Below, one piece after another: positions 1-7,694 of a DNA stretch of 20,444 nt. Both the position numbers and the translations under genes were made by a program. The notes under the pieces were generated by a model. The model saw only the letters and a list, made by a program, of their open reading frames with translations. It searched no databases and had not been told where the DNA came from. Positions within the stretch are counted from its first letter, which is position 1, and each line of letters starts with the position of its first letter. The DNA lies in IMG/VR virus record IMGVR_UViG_3300010157_000314, positions 1-20,444 of that record, one strand, 5' to 3'. Source of the stretch: a virus.

Positions 1-371
1 GCCGAAGCCATAACGTCATCGAAAGAAGCGTTCAGAAGAAGTTCTGAAACTGCGATTGCGTAGCCATGCTCAGCAACAGTGATTGAGAACTGCTGTGCTG
101 TCAAAGCTGCGGTAGACATGCGAACACCTTCAACAAGTGCTGCTGCACTTCCGAGGTTGTTGTAACGCATGAAGTTGATCTGGAGACCAGGTGCAACACC
201 GAGTTCGGTCTTCTTAACAGCAAACTGTTCGAAGCGAAGAATTGGCATTGACTGGAAAAGGATTTCCTTTGACCAGATTGTCTGGATAGACTGCGTAAGC
301 TGGCTGTTAGCACCAGAATATGCGGTTGGTGAACCGGCTAGGTTGCCGGTTCCGGTAATGGACGCTGCCAT
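1..371 (-). CDS. Major capsid protein, N4-gp56 family (partial, C-terminus off the left edge)
   Basis: This is the main shell subunit of the icosahedral head, with a HK97-like fold expected for the family. Only the first 123 codons are in the window. The N-terminal part shows the family signature: a WSKEILFQSMPILRFEQFA block (residues about 32-50), then KKTELGVAPG, MRYNN, an LVEG segment, and an AVSELLLNASFDDV block near the window edge. The start is ATG at 371, preceded by AAGGAG (380-385) at a suitable distance. It lies directly downstream of the scaffold gene, the usual head-gene order. The family assignment comes from remembered motif similarity, not a search. Confidence 0.86.
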   Translation of the reverse strand, partial: MAASITGTGNLAGSPTAYSGANSQLTQSIQTIWSKEILFQSMPILRFEQFAVKKTELGVAPGLQINFMRYNNLGSAAALVEGVRMSTAALTAQQFSITVAEHGYAIAVSELLLNASFDDVMAS

Positions 372-415
372 GTGGTTTACTCCTTAAGAGAATAATAGAT
401 AGATGATTGCTATTT

Positions 416-1174
416 CTAGCCGAATAGACCCTTGCCGCGATCAGAAGCCGCTTGACCAAGAAGCTTCCCACGGTATTTGGCGTACTCACTCACTGACATG
501 GCGGCAATTTGCTCTGCCGTGAACGTTTGTTGCTCCGAATTTGTGTCCAGGGGTCCGGACGGGGGAGAAGTTATTCGACTCCCCGTCATTTCACGACGAG
601 CTGACGACATTGCCTGCTGCGCCGATTCAAGGATACGTGATGAACGCCCCTTAAGTCCTGCAATACTGTCTTCAATTTCTTCTGCGGTATTGCCAGAAAT
701 CAAATCAAGCAATTCCGGAATGATGTTGTCACGCTCTTCTTCAAGACGAGCATTCCGGTAGTTTTGAATCTCATTGAACTGACGTTCACGATCAAGTAGT
801 GCGAAAGCAGTTTCGCGTTCTTGACGTTCTGTCTCTAGACGTTCCGCCCACTCACGCTCTTTAGCGTTTAGAAGTTCGCGAACATCCATATCTTCTTCAG
901 CACGACGCTTAGACTCAGCTTCAGCTTCTGCCCGCAAGCGTGCCTCTTCTTCAAGACGAGATTCACGATCCTGCTTCAAAGAGTTTAGTTCTTCTTTAAG
1001 AGATTCAATTTGAGGATATAGTTTTGATTTTTCTTGTTCTCGCACCTTGTGAAGATCCTCTTCCGAGTATGTCTTCTGCTGCTGTGTCAAAGATTCTGAC
1101 ACCTCAGGTACTAAAACAAATTCTTGTGTAGCATCAACAAACTGCTGAGTTACATCTACATCTGGTGTAGCCAT
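416..1174 (-). CDS. Capsid assembly scaffolding protein
   Basis: This 252-residue protein probably guides capsid subunit assembly inside the prohead and is then removed. Residues about 40-160 are a long, highly charged, almost uninterrupted coiled coil rich in Glu, Arg, Lys and Ala. It is followed by a Ser/Pro/Gly linker (about 195-215) and a short helical tail with the pattern AEQIAAMSVSEYAKYRGKLL. Such a C-terminal helix after a coiled coil is typical of phage scaffolds, where the tail contacts the capsid protein. It sits between portal and capsid genes, the standard place. The start at 1174 has AAAGGA upstream. No protease motif is visible, so scaffold removal would need another protein or exit through pores. 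Confidence 0.82.
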   Translation of the reverse strand: MATPDVDVTQQFVDATQEFVLVPEVSESLTQQQKTYSEEDLHKVREQEKSKLYPQIESLKEELNSLKQDRESRLEEEARLRAEAEAESKRRAEEDMDVRELLNAKEREWAERLETERQERETAFALLDRERQFNEIQNYRNARLEEERDNIIPELLDLISGNTAEEIEDSIAGLKGRSSRILESAQQAMSSARREMTGSRITSPPSGPLDTNSEQQTFTAEQIAAMSVSEYAKYRGKLLGQAASDRGKGLFG

Positions 1175-1296
1175 AGTTATTATTCCTTTGAGTAATTAGG
1201 TCGTTTTCCAAATTAGTAGCACGATAGACCTGCGGTTTTATTATGTATATAGCTCAACATAAGATTAATCTAATGTCCCGCTAAACTTGTTGTAGG
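1175..1296 (-). promoter_or_regulatory. Spacer upstream of scaffold and capsid genes with a weak promoter candidate
   Basis: This 122-bp gap is long for this block. Read on the minus strand it holds TTAATC, a 17-nt spacer and CATAAT, a plausible although weak -35/-10 pair. The -35 lies inside a perfect 10-bp palindrome AGATTAATCT (1262-1271). A promoter here would give the highly needed scaffold and capsid proteins their own transcript. This is inference from motif spacing only. Confidence 0.3.
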
Positions 1297-2979
1297 TTAC
1301 TGGTCGTCGGGGTCAGGACCTCTACGTTGAGGGATCTTTGTTCCGTACGCTTTAGTAACCAAATCTGTTTGTAGTTGAGCCATGCTCTGTTGTTCAAACA
1401 TAGCAGCTTGTGGAGTCATTTGTGGAGCCATAGGTTGTCCTTCCGGACCCATCTGCTGCTCACCACTACCATCAGGCAAGATACCTGTTAGACCAACAAT
1501 AGCCGCATTAATTTGACTCTTAAGCATGCTAAGAGCACCATCTGACTTAGCATCTTCAATAAGCTCTGTGCGGATCTCTTGCAGCTTCTCATTCGGAAAT
1601 TCTTCACCTAGTCGGCGTAGAGCACCTTCACGACTCTCTAAGTTCATAGACATCATCTGTTGAATTTCACTAAGAACAATTAGCTTGTCAAGAGGCAATG
1701 GTTGTGGGAAATGCGCAAACGTTTGGTAAGTAAGCGGATCATTAGGATCCAACATTGGGTATTGACCCTGCTTTATTGGGCCGTTAAAGTCAGGGTTCCA
1801 TTCCATCATCTCTGGTTCTTTAAATGCCAGAGTGCGAATTACAAGGCTATTGATTTGCTCTAAGCCCTTACCGTACATAACAATTTTTTGCTGGTAACGG
1901 TTCATCAAGGGTTGGAACTGAATAGAAAGGGCAACGCCTGAAGTGTTAGATACAGCCTGCACCTGACCAAGAGCCGATTCAGGAACACCAACCATTTCGT
2001 GCATAGAGATCTTAACAATCTTTAGGTATTCAATAGCGCCTTGCAAACCTGATCCGCCACCATCAAGGTTGAATACTTTAGCATCCTTAGGAAGACCGCC
2101 CCATACTTTCTTTGGGCCCTTCTCTAGATTAGATGCTTTAGCACCAGTAATAACAGTTACCGGCGCCGCATGGTAATTAATAATGTCTGCCACATCTGTT
2201 GCAACTTCATTATAATTTCGATTAAGAACAATGATGTCATGGCAATCTGAAAGCCCCCATGGAGATCCTGAAATGAGTACGTTTGGAATGTGTACCACTG
2301 GAATAAGACCCAGTGGATTTGGACGAGAATCAATCAATTCATCATTGATGTACTCTTCAATCATGTCGTCGGTAAGAATTTCGGTGTATGTGTACACCTG
2401 ACGAGTACCTTCTACCGATGTGCCCCAGAAGCGGTACTTAAGCTTAAATCTAATAAGACGGTTACGATCATGTGGGTGGAACTCAGGAAAAGCAAATGAG
2501 GAGTTCAAAGGAAGAATTCTTACACGCCCCGGATGGAACTTACCGGTGCTGTCTTGCCAAGCTTCTTCGTAAGCGACCTTAACAAAGCAATCGCCTGATA
2601 CACCGCCCTGCTGGCCCATTTCCCAAAGCACAGCATGCTTATTGTTGTCTACTTCCCAAACTCTTTTGAGTAGGTCAGGAACAATAGCTTCGGTCTGCTT
2701 AGGGCTACGGAACTGTACACCGCGGCTAAATGTAAAGTTAACTACATAATCAGTAAATGCACGAAAATAGTTGTACACCATCTGAGTTTCACCGATTTCA
2801 CGGCGGTAACTCCAGTGATGGCCAAGGTACATGGCCCAGTTTAGAGAGTACCGGTTTAGTCTTGGACCGTGTACTTCAAACTCCTCATCCGCCAGCTCAA
2901 CAAGTCCCAATGGGGAGATGGAGATAGTAAGGTCGGATGAGGCCGCCCTATAGGACGGTGGTGAGAAATCAATGCTCAT
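1297..2979 (-). CDS. Portal protein
   Basis: The 560-residue product would form the dodecameric ring at one capsid vertex through which DNA enters and leaves. Length, position between terminase and scaffold, and composition fit. Visible features include an aromatic N-terminal segment (LNWAMYLGHHWSYRREIGE), a GDCFVKVAYEE strand, a VVHIPN segment, and a central helix-rich core with NRNYNEVATDVADIINYHAAP. There is then a segment VPESALGQVQAVSNTSG of the kind seen before the tunnel region of portals. The C-terminal 80 residues are Gln/Met/Pro-rich and look disordered. The start at 2979 is preceded by GTGAGGT and AAAGGA. The assignment is by motif memory and gene order and is fairly secure. Confidence 0.85.
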   Translation of the reverse strand: MSIDFSPPSYRAASSDLTISISPLGLVELADEEFEVHGPRLNRYSLNWAMYLGHHWSYRREIGETQMVYNYFRAFTDYVVNFTFSRGVQFRSPKQTEAIVPDLLKRVWEVDNNKHAVLWEMGQQGGVSGDCFVKVAYEEAWQDSTGKFHPGRVRILPLNSSFAFPEFHPHDRNRLIRFKLKYRFWGTSVEGTRQVYTYTEILTDDMIEEYINDELIDSRPNPLGLIPVVHIPNVLISGSPWGLSDCHDIIVLNRNYNEVATDVADIINYHAAPVTVITGAKASNLEKGPKKVWGGLPKDAKVFNLDGGGSGLQGAIEYLKIVKISMHEMVGVPESALGQVQAVSNTSGVALSIQFQPLMNRYQQKIVMYGKGLEQINSLVIRTLAFKEPEMMEWNPDFNGPIKQGQYPMLDPNDPLTYQTFAHFPQPLPLDKLIVLSEIQQMMSMNLESREGALRRLGEEFPNEKLQEIRTELIEDAKSDGALSMLKSQINAAIVGLTGILPDGSGEQQMGPEGQPMAPQMTPQAAMFEQQSMAQLQTDLVTKAYGTKIPQRRGPDPDDQ

Positions 2980-3017
2980 ACCTCACGTCCTTTCGTAATT
3001 AAGTTCATAATTGCCCT

Positions 3018-3266
3018 CTAAACAAAGCCATGTGCTTGGCGGTCTTTTTCTTTTTTTTCTTCTCGTTTTTTAGCTTCTTTTTTTCTTACATACTCTCTAG
3101 CTTTAGGATCTAAATCCTCTATTGAGTTAACGAACGTTCCACCTATCCTAGCATACTCGCTTCCTATGCCTTTGGCCGCAGCGTAGTTCATATGAATACC
3201 TGCGTGGTGTTCTGCTCTTTCATTCATAGATATTGAATCATGTAACTGAGGACTAGCGGGTATCAT
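3018..3266 (-). CDS. Small basic-tailed protein, function unknown
   Basis: I do not recognise this 82-residue protein. The N-terminal half is neutral and His-containing (NERAEHHAGIHMNYAAAKG). The C-terminal third is a strongly charged Lys/Glu/Arg helix (about residues 55-78). I place the start at ATG 3266 because AAGGAG (3274-3279) is seven bases upstream of it, while the in-frame TTG at 3272 is too close to that site. It lies between the 134-residue gene and the portal, so a virion or head-assembly role is plausible but unproven. Confidence 0.65.
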   Translation of the reverse strand: MIPASPQLHDSISMNERAEHHAGIHMNYAAAKGIGSEYARIGGTFVNSIEDLDPKAREYVRKKEAKKREEKKEKDRQAHGFV

Positions 3267-3291
3267 GATCAAACTCCTTACGCAACGACTA

Positions 3292-3322
3292 CCCAGCCCC
3301 AGAGAAGGGGTATGAGGCTGGG
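3292..3322 (-). terminator. Intergenic RNA hairpin without U-tract
   Basis: On the minus strand the arms CCCAGCCTC and GGGGCTGGG form nine pairs, one of them G-U, around a 13-nt loop. The hairpin sits between the stop of the gene ending at 3339 and the start of the next at 3266. No run of U follows, so it may act in RNA processing or stability rather than as an intrinsic terminator. Confidence 0.5.
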
Positions 3323-3338
3323 GAGCCGCTACTGTGAA

Positions 3339-3743
3339 TTAATCTACTACAGTCGCAGGGTTCATACGCATGTAGTGACCACCGGAACGGATATCTTCTT
3401 CAAAGCGCTGTTCGGCAGTATTGCCAAAAGCACCTTCAGAGAAGTTATTCAAAAAGTTTGGAGATTCAACCCAAGCAGCTGAGCCAACGTGTGCACGCTC
3501 TGCCATGGTCTCTTCTGGGTACTTTTCAAATACGTTCTGGTTGTGGTTTGGACGACCTGGAGGGGTGATGTACCCCTGGGATGCGCCATTCTGGAATTCA
3601 TTAGGAACGTCAGTGTCCGTTGCAATACCTTCTTCAAAACGAAGTGGACCACGAAGTCCAGGCTGTGCAGGGCTGAACTTACGTTCATATGATACCGGGG
3701 TCTTCTCAGGGAACTGAGGTACCGGAGCAATGTTAGCTGCCAT
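3339..3743 (-). CDS. Conserved-looking Pro/Asn-rich protein of the head module, function unknown
   Basis: This is a 134-residue protein I cannot name. It is rich in Pro, Asn, Phe and Gly with little predicted helix (for example PVPQFPEKTPVSYERKFSPA and ITPPGRPNHNQNVFEKYPEE). That suggests an extended or partly disordered virion-associated protein. The start is ATG 3743, preceded by AGGAG (3754-3758). A longer reading from 3779 has no ribosome binding site. It lies between terminase and portal and is flanked downstream by a hairpin, which could mean it is needed in large amounts. A head-decoration or head-completion role is a guess. Confidence 0.65.
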   Translation of the reverse strand: MAANIAPVPQFPEKTPVSYERKFSPAQPGLRGPLRFEEGIATDTDVPNEFQNGASQGYITPPGRPNHNQNVFEKYPEETMAERAHVGSAAWVESPNFLNNFSEGAFGNTAEQRFEEDIRSGGHYMRMNPATVVD

Positions 3744-3827
3744 AGTTATTTTTCTCCTAAAGGGATTGAGGATCCTCACTTATGAGTTTCCTATGAAATT
3801 GCTTAAATGTCAGAGTAAACGCATAAC

Positions 3828-5444
3828 TTAAAAAAATGGGTTTGCGCTTGCTTCAACAGTAGGCATGACTAATTCCTTAGTCATCGACACCGCAATAGCT
3901 AATGAATCCACAAAATCATCGTGAGCATGGGCTTCATCTGGTGCAGAAACAGTAAAGTTTGGTCCCTTATAGTGTACCTCGGCGTCTACCATTTGTTGGT
4001 AGAAACGTTTCCAAATTCTTAAACGACGAGTTTTAGCATGAGCAGGCCACGCAATCATCCGTCGCTGAATAAGAGCCTGAAGATGCTTAAAACGTTTTGA
4101 TTGTTCTGATGGACTAGAAGTAAGAGGTACTACCTCAGCGCGTGGCATCAGCACCTTAAGACGCCCGGCCACTGCATCACCAACACCATTAGCGTCGATT
4201 CCTATAGCAAGTACGTCGTAAGCTCCTAAGAAGTTAACAATCTGGTAGTACTGCTCTTCCCAGTCATCGCCTTGAATTTCAAGCCAATTTAGAATTCTGT
4301 GGTCATAATAACCAAACTCATCTGGTCGATCCCAATCTACCCAGACCACAGTAACAATAGTGCTGTCCATCTTACGTGCGGGGTCAATACCTACAATTAC
4401 AGGTGACTGGTACCAACTCTTAACAATTTCTTGAGAGGTGTCTCCCAAGTCATCCATGACGTTAGAAGTAACAAACATCCCTCGTTCAAGCAACCACTTA
4501 CAGTTGTACGACATTTGAAACTCATCAGAGTCTTCACCAATACGTAGCATCTCTTTTTTGATGAACTTGCCGTAGTTAGGGTTGCACTTCTCTACATCGC
4601 GATAGTCCCATTGAAAATGGTTTTGTTTGGAATTACGTCCAGTTTGGCGTCTTTTATTAGACTGAATGGCTTTGTAAAAGTTGTTCTTGGAAGTTGTAGG
4701 AGTTCCGGTCTTAACCATCGTAGCGTTGTAGTAAGCGCCCATTGGAGAGATAGATTTAGCAACTACAAAGTCATCTGCCTCTTGACACTCATCAATGATC
4801 ATTAAGTGAAAAGACTTAGACTCAATCTTAGCTCTTGGGTTAGCTGTCATCATCATTGCAGTTGAGCCGCTGTTTTTGAGTTTAATGTTCTTAGTTACGC
4901 CAGGAACTTTACTCAGGCTGTCGTCAATCTCTGAGTCACCCAATATTGCGACTGCAGACTCACTAGTTAAGCGGGTTACGACACGAGAGAAAAGAGTTTC
5001 TGCCTGGGACTGTACGGGGGCAAACATGCCCACCCAAAGTCCATCGCCAAACTTACCAAGAAGTTCTGGGTACATTTGGGCAAGTCTTGGTAGCAAAACC
5101 ATTAAAGCAGCTACTGTGTTAGCAATAGTCTCTGACTTACCTGACTGACGTGCTGCAAGAGCAGTAACTTCTTCACCGTCGTTAATAATAACGGATTCAA
5201 TAATTCTTCTTGCCAAAGGCTTTTGATAAGGGTGAAGTTCATGCCCAACTAGAGCAGTCATAAACAGCATAATTTTATCAATTAGCTGTACAACAAACTC
5301 TCTTGACAGTTCATCTAAACCGTCGTCCTCTTCTTGCTCTTCTTCAGCCTCTTTATTTAGGTATTCTAGAGGATCTGGGAAATACAGTTCCTCAAAATTT
5401 TCACCTAAATTTTCTTCTTCTTCACTAAATTCCGGGTTCATCAT
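3828..5444 (-). CDS. terL: Terminase large subunit (packaging ATPase and nuclease)
   Basis: This motor pumps DNA into the prohead and cuts it. The 538-residue protein shows both domains. In the ATPase, Walker A is ARQSGKS (98-104), Walker B is LMIIDE (214-219) and the coupling motif is KTGTPT (245-250). In the RNase H-like nuclease, the acidic residues are D354 in VGIDPA, D417 in IGIDANG, and D509/D510 with D513 in HDDFVDS. The first 45 residues are unusually acidic (runs of Glu and Asp), an extension that could bind a partner. The start ATG at 5444 overlaps the stop of the preceding gene as ATGA, so translation is probably coupled. No recognisable small terminase is in the window. Confidence 0.95.
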   Translation of the reverse strand: MMNPEFSEEEENLGENFEELYFPDPLEYLNKEAEEEQEEDDGLDELSREFVVQLIDKIMLFMTALVGHELHPYQKPLARRIIESVIINDGEEVTALAARQSGKSETIANTVAALMVLLPRLAQMYPELLGKFGDGLWVGMFAPVQSQAETLFSRVVTRLTSESAVAILGDSEIDDSLSKVPGVTKNIKLKNSGSTAMMMTANPRAKIESKSFHLMIIDECQEADDFVVAKSISPMGAYYNATMVKTGTPTTSKNNFYKAIQSNKRRQTGRNSKQNHFQWDYRDVEKCNPNYGKFIKKEMLRIGEDSDEFQMSYNCKWLLERGMFVTSNVMDDLGDTSQEIVKSWYQSPVIVGIDPARKMDSTIVTVVWVDWDRPDEFGYYDHRILNWLEIQGDDWEEQYYQIVNFLGAYDVLAIGIDANGVGDAVAGRLKVLMPRAEVVPLTSSPSEQSKRFKHLQALIQRRMIAWPAHAKTRRLRIWKRFYQQMVDAEVHYKGPNFTVSAPDEAHAHDDFVDSLAIAVSMTKELVMPTVEASANPFF

Positions 5445-5677
5445 ACGCTCCGCTTAACCAGCTCTTTGATAACAGCTTGCAGCGCTTCTGCGCCTAATTC
5501 TGCCTCAGATAGCATCTCTGGCTGCAGGGTGCGCTCCCAGGAAACTACATTTTTTCCAATAGTAAACAAAGTTTGATCGACCCACTTTACTAAGTCACGA
5601 GTTTCTAAAGAAGCTACTCGCTTTTCTAACTTTGTTTGTTCTTGCTCAATTTGTTTATTTTTTTTGCGTAGTATCAT
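5441..5677 (-). CDS. Small coiled-coil protein coupled to terL, function unknown
   Basis: The 78-residue product has a basic start (MILRKKNKQ) and a heptad-like helix (about residues 8-30: IEQEQTKLEKRVASLE). A second helical segment ends in AVIKELVKRS. It overlaps the terminase start by four bases and the preceding gene by 23. In-frame GTG and TTG codons lie upstream (to 5698), and the true start is uncertain because no strong ribosome binding site is visible. Its position invites comparison with a small terminase, but it is shorter than the usual 140-180 residues and I see no helix-turn-helix. Confidence 0.6.
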   Translation of the reverse strand: MILRKKNKQIEQEQTKLEKRVASLETRDLVKWVDQTLFTIGKNVVSWERTLQPEMLSEAELGAEALQAVIKELVKRSV

Positions 5678-5969
5678 CTTTTGCCCCACTAATACCAAAA
5701 CGAACTTCGTCCCAATCTAATTCGTCGTCTTCTACGTAACGACCACGAATAGCATAGGTTAACGCTTCACTTTCACTATACGAAGTCTTCCAGGTTCCAA
5801 TAACCATAGCTTTACAAGTAAAAGGTAGGCGAATAGACCAGCCACTGCCTGAACGAAAAGGTTCATCGATTTCCTGTGTCTCTGCTTTTTCCCAAAAACC
5901 TTTAGGTTTATTTGGGTATTTAAGCGGATGCCAATAAAAGTTACGAAATTCTTTAGGCTCTGTAGCCAT
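5655..5969 (-). CDS. Hypothetical protein upstream of terL gene pair
   Basis: This 104-residue protein is unrecognised. It has an aromatic- and Pro-rich N-terminal half (FRNFYWHPLKYPNKPKGFW) and an acidic C-terminal half (YVEDDELDWDEVRFG), looking like a small mixed alpha/beta fold. The start ATG at 5969 lies one base after the stop of the upstream gene. AAAGGAAAA is positioned correctly, so the ATG 72 bases further upstream is rejected. It probably belongs to the same transcript as terL. Confidence 0.68.
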   Translation of the reverse strand: MATEPKEFRNFYWHPLKYPNKPKGFWEKAETQEIDEPFRSGSGWSIRLPFTCKAMVIGTWKTSYSESEALTYAIRGRYVEDDELDWDEVRFGISGAKDDTTQKK

Positions 5970-5970
5970 A

Positions 5971-6858
5971 TTATTTTCCTTTGCTCCGTACGCGTACCAT
6001 TTTGGGATTTCCCCCACTGGCCTTAACTTGTGACATACCAAAATATCTTACACGAGTGCGAGGTTGCCACCCACCTGCTTTTGCTTTTCGCACTTGCTCG
6101 CCTCTAGCACGACCATACGCAATAATTCTAAGCTCTTCTGGGATGTTTTCCATGTTTGCAATACCACGAGGCTGCTTATCCAGCGTGTCACGTATGTACT
6201 CCCACTTGCTGCTGTTTCCCTTAAAGTCATCCCACATTTTTTGAGTGCAGTTGTAGTAGTTGTAAATAGTTCCGTCTCTAAATACCAAGGTGATAATTGA
6301 GCGTTGGTTGTCAAATGCTGCAGCTACTGTACGTGGACGCTCTGGGTTCTCAGTTGATGTAGGAATTTCAATGTCTTCTTCACGATCTTTGTTAAATGAG
6401 ACAGGCCCGGTAGATACTGACTCACCAGTTTCTACGTTAAAAGCACCACCAATAATTGTAAATTTACCAGTTATAGGGTCTTTAACACGTCTTTCTGGGT
6501 TAATAACCGTACGCGCATTGTTGCCATACTCAAATCCACGAGCTTGTCGTTTACCGCCTGGGGCTCTTAAGAAGTTTTCCCACACCTCATTAGACATCCA
6601 AATGTCTTGGGCTTCTGCAGCAGCAGCTTTGTCCTCAACGTCCATAACGCCTGCAAAATCAAATCCGTACTCTTCTTGAATTTTGTTAATTTCAGGGTTA
6701 TACCCAAACAAAGTTGATTGTTGCTTAGGGTTGTTAAGATAAATGTTAGGGGTGTTTGGGTGTACTTGACCAGGGTCACCAAATACATTTCTTAGTGCAT
6801 TAGTACGCCCACCATAAAGCTCATAGAACGCTGCATTAGGGTCTGTCATGTCTGTCAT
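5971..6858 (-). CDS. KTSC-domain-like phage protein
   Basis: The 295-residue product is hydrophilic. Residues about 178-228 read as a KTSC-type fold: an AFDNQRS strand, LVFRDGTIYNYYNC, then an amphipathic helix MWDDFKGNSSKWEYI. KTSC domains are small modules found in phage and bacterial proteins, often next to nucleic-acid enzymes, and their activity is not settled. The N-terminal 110 residues contain FYELYGGRTNALRNVFGDPG and GKRQARGFEYGNNA. The last 45 residues are very basic (GWQPRTRVRYFG, RVRSKGK), which suggests nucleic-acid or DNA-packaging contact. The start at 6858 has AAGGGG five bases upstream. The domain name is from memory and moderately secure. Confidence 0.7.
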   Translation of the reverse strand: MTDMTDPNAAFYELYGGRTNALRNVFGDPGQVHPNTPNIYLNNPKQQSTLFGYNPEINKIQEEYGFDFAGVMDVEDKAAAAEAQDIWMSNEVWENFLRAPGGKRQARGFEYGNNARTVINPERRVKDPITGKFTIIGGAFNVETGESVSTGPVSFNKDREEDIEIPTSTENPERPRTVAAAFDNQRSIITLVFRDGTIYNYYNCTQKMWDDFKGNSSKWEYIRDTLDKQPRGIANMENIPEELRIIAYGRARGEQVRKAKAGGWQPRTRVRYFGMSQVKASGGNPKMVRVRSKGK

Positions 6859-6867
6859 TTAAACCCC

Positions 6868-7041
6868 TTAAAAAGTATCGGATAGTGTAAAGTCTACTCG
6901 TTCCATAGGATTAACATCGTATAAAATATGTATGGTGTCGTGGTGGAAGAAAAAATCTTTTCCTACCATTTGAGCAGTCCACAAGTTTTCGTGTATATAT
7001 ACAGGGGTTTCTTGCGTATCTTCCGGGTCTTTATTAGACAT
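6868..7041 (-). CDS. Small hypothetical protein (57 aa)
   Basis: This short gene fills the gap between two larger ones. It starts at ATG 7041 one base after the upstream stop and ends with TAA nine bases before the next start. The product begins MSNKDPEDTQETPVYIHENL and continues with a compact aromatic segment (GKDFFFHHDTIHILYDV). Its last codons and stop contain part of the AAGGGG site for the next gene. It has an intact frame and tight packing but no recognised domain. Confidence 0.62.
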   Translation of the reverse strand: MSNKDPEDTQETPVYIHENLWTAQMVGKDFFFHHDTIHILYDVNPMERVDFTLSDTF

Positions 7042-7042
7042 G

Positions 7043-7339
7043 CTAGTCTTCCTCTTCTAAAGATTCTTTCTCTGAAGTGACGCAATTATGGTCCGGTAGA
7101 TTAGGTTCATGCACTAACGCTTGGCAGTTTCTGCATTTAAACCATTTATAAGGCCTAAAGTTATTCTGTGCTGTTCCCTCAACAGGGACTTCCGGACCCC
7201 CGTTTCCACTCCTTTGCTCATAATTCTCTACTACAGGTAGTGAACGGTAAAGCTCAGGAGGAAACGGACCTCTGGCGCCGCCAGCGGTTGTGGGTACAGG
7301 GTGCCCCTGCTTTGTCTGTACTCTAGTTATCCGAGACAT
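7043..7339 (-). CDS. Small protein with C-terminal zinc-binding motif
   Basis: In this 98-residue protein the first 60 residues are Pro/Gly-rich and probably flexible. A single zinc-finger-like element follows: C69, C72, H84 and C86 (FKCRNCQALVHEPNLPDHNC). The tail is acidic (EKESLEEED). The gene overlaps the upstream gene by 17 bases, which makes coupled translation likely. The function is unknown. Such knuckles can mediate protein or nucleic-acid contacts. Confidence 0.65.
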   Translation of the reverse strand: MSRITRVQTKQGHPVPTTAGGARGPFPPELYRSLPVVENYEQRSGNGGPEVPVEGTAQNNFRPYKWFKCRNCQALVHEPNLPDHNCVTSEKESLEEED

Positions 7340-7610
7340 CTGCAGCGCCTGGGTCTGTTGACTCTTCCGCTACCTTCTTCTTCTTATAAGGTGCTGGCAC
7401 TTCCACAGGAGTTTTTTCTACAACAGGCTCAGGATCAACTACAGGAGCTTCTACGGCTACTGTAGGCTGCTGAACGCGAGGCAATAATCCTGCACGATAA
7501 TCGTTAATTAACGACCATGGGATGCATGAACTACAAAAGTAGGCTGTTGAAGCAAACTCAGGTGCTGAGATGTATTCAGCCTCTGCTACACAGTTATCGC
7601 ATTTAATCAT
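7323..7610 (-). CDS. Zinc-ribbon-like protein with Pro/Val/Glu-rich tail
   Basis: The 95-residue product opens with a two-CxxC zinc ribbon (C4, C7, C26, C29), followed by a low-complexity segment of Pro, Val and Glu and a short KKKK stretch. I choose ATG 7610, which follows AAAGGTAACTATT. The longer frame from 7649 starts at TTG inside a strong hairpin. It is the first gene after that hairpin in the direction of transcription. Confidence 0.65.
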   Translation of the reverse strand: MIKCDNCVAEAEYISAPEFASTAYFCSSCIPWSLINDYRAGLLPRVQQPTVAVEAPVVDPEPVVEKTPVEVPAPYKKKKVAEESTDPGAADVSDN

Positions 7611-7633
7611 AATAGTTACCTTTTTGTTTATGT

Positions 7634-7679
7634 AGGAACCCCTACCCAAGCTGATTATAACAGCTCGGGCAGGGCTCCT
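7634..7679 (-). terminator. Long intergenic hairpin downstream of the 349-residue gene
   Basis: On the minus-strand RNA the arms pair over 19 positions with one bulge and a short AU-rich loop (UUAUAAU). Three pairs are G-U only on this strand. On the plus strand the same positions would be A-C mismatches, so the structure belongs to the minus transcript. The sequence after it is ACATAAAC, with no U-tract. It may attenuate transcription or protect the 3' end of the upstream mRNA. Confidence 0.6.
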
Positions 7680-7694
7680 GGGGGTTAAGCGAGA

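Noticed and set aside
6290-6679. Plus-strand open frame of 129 codons opposite the KTSC-like gene
   Set aside because: No ribosome binding site, isolated on the wrong strand inside a well-formed gene; a shadow of codon bias.
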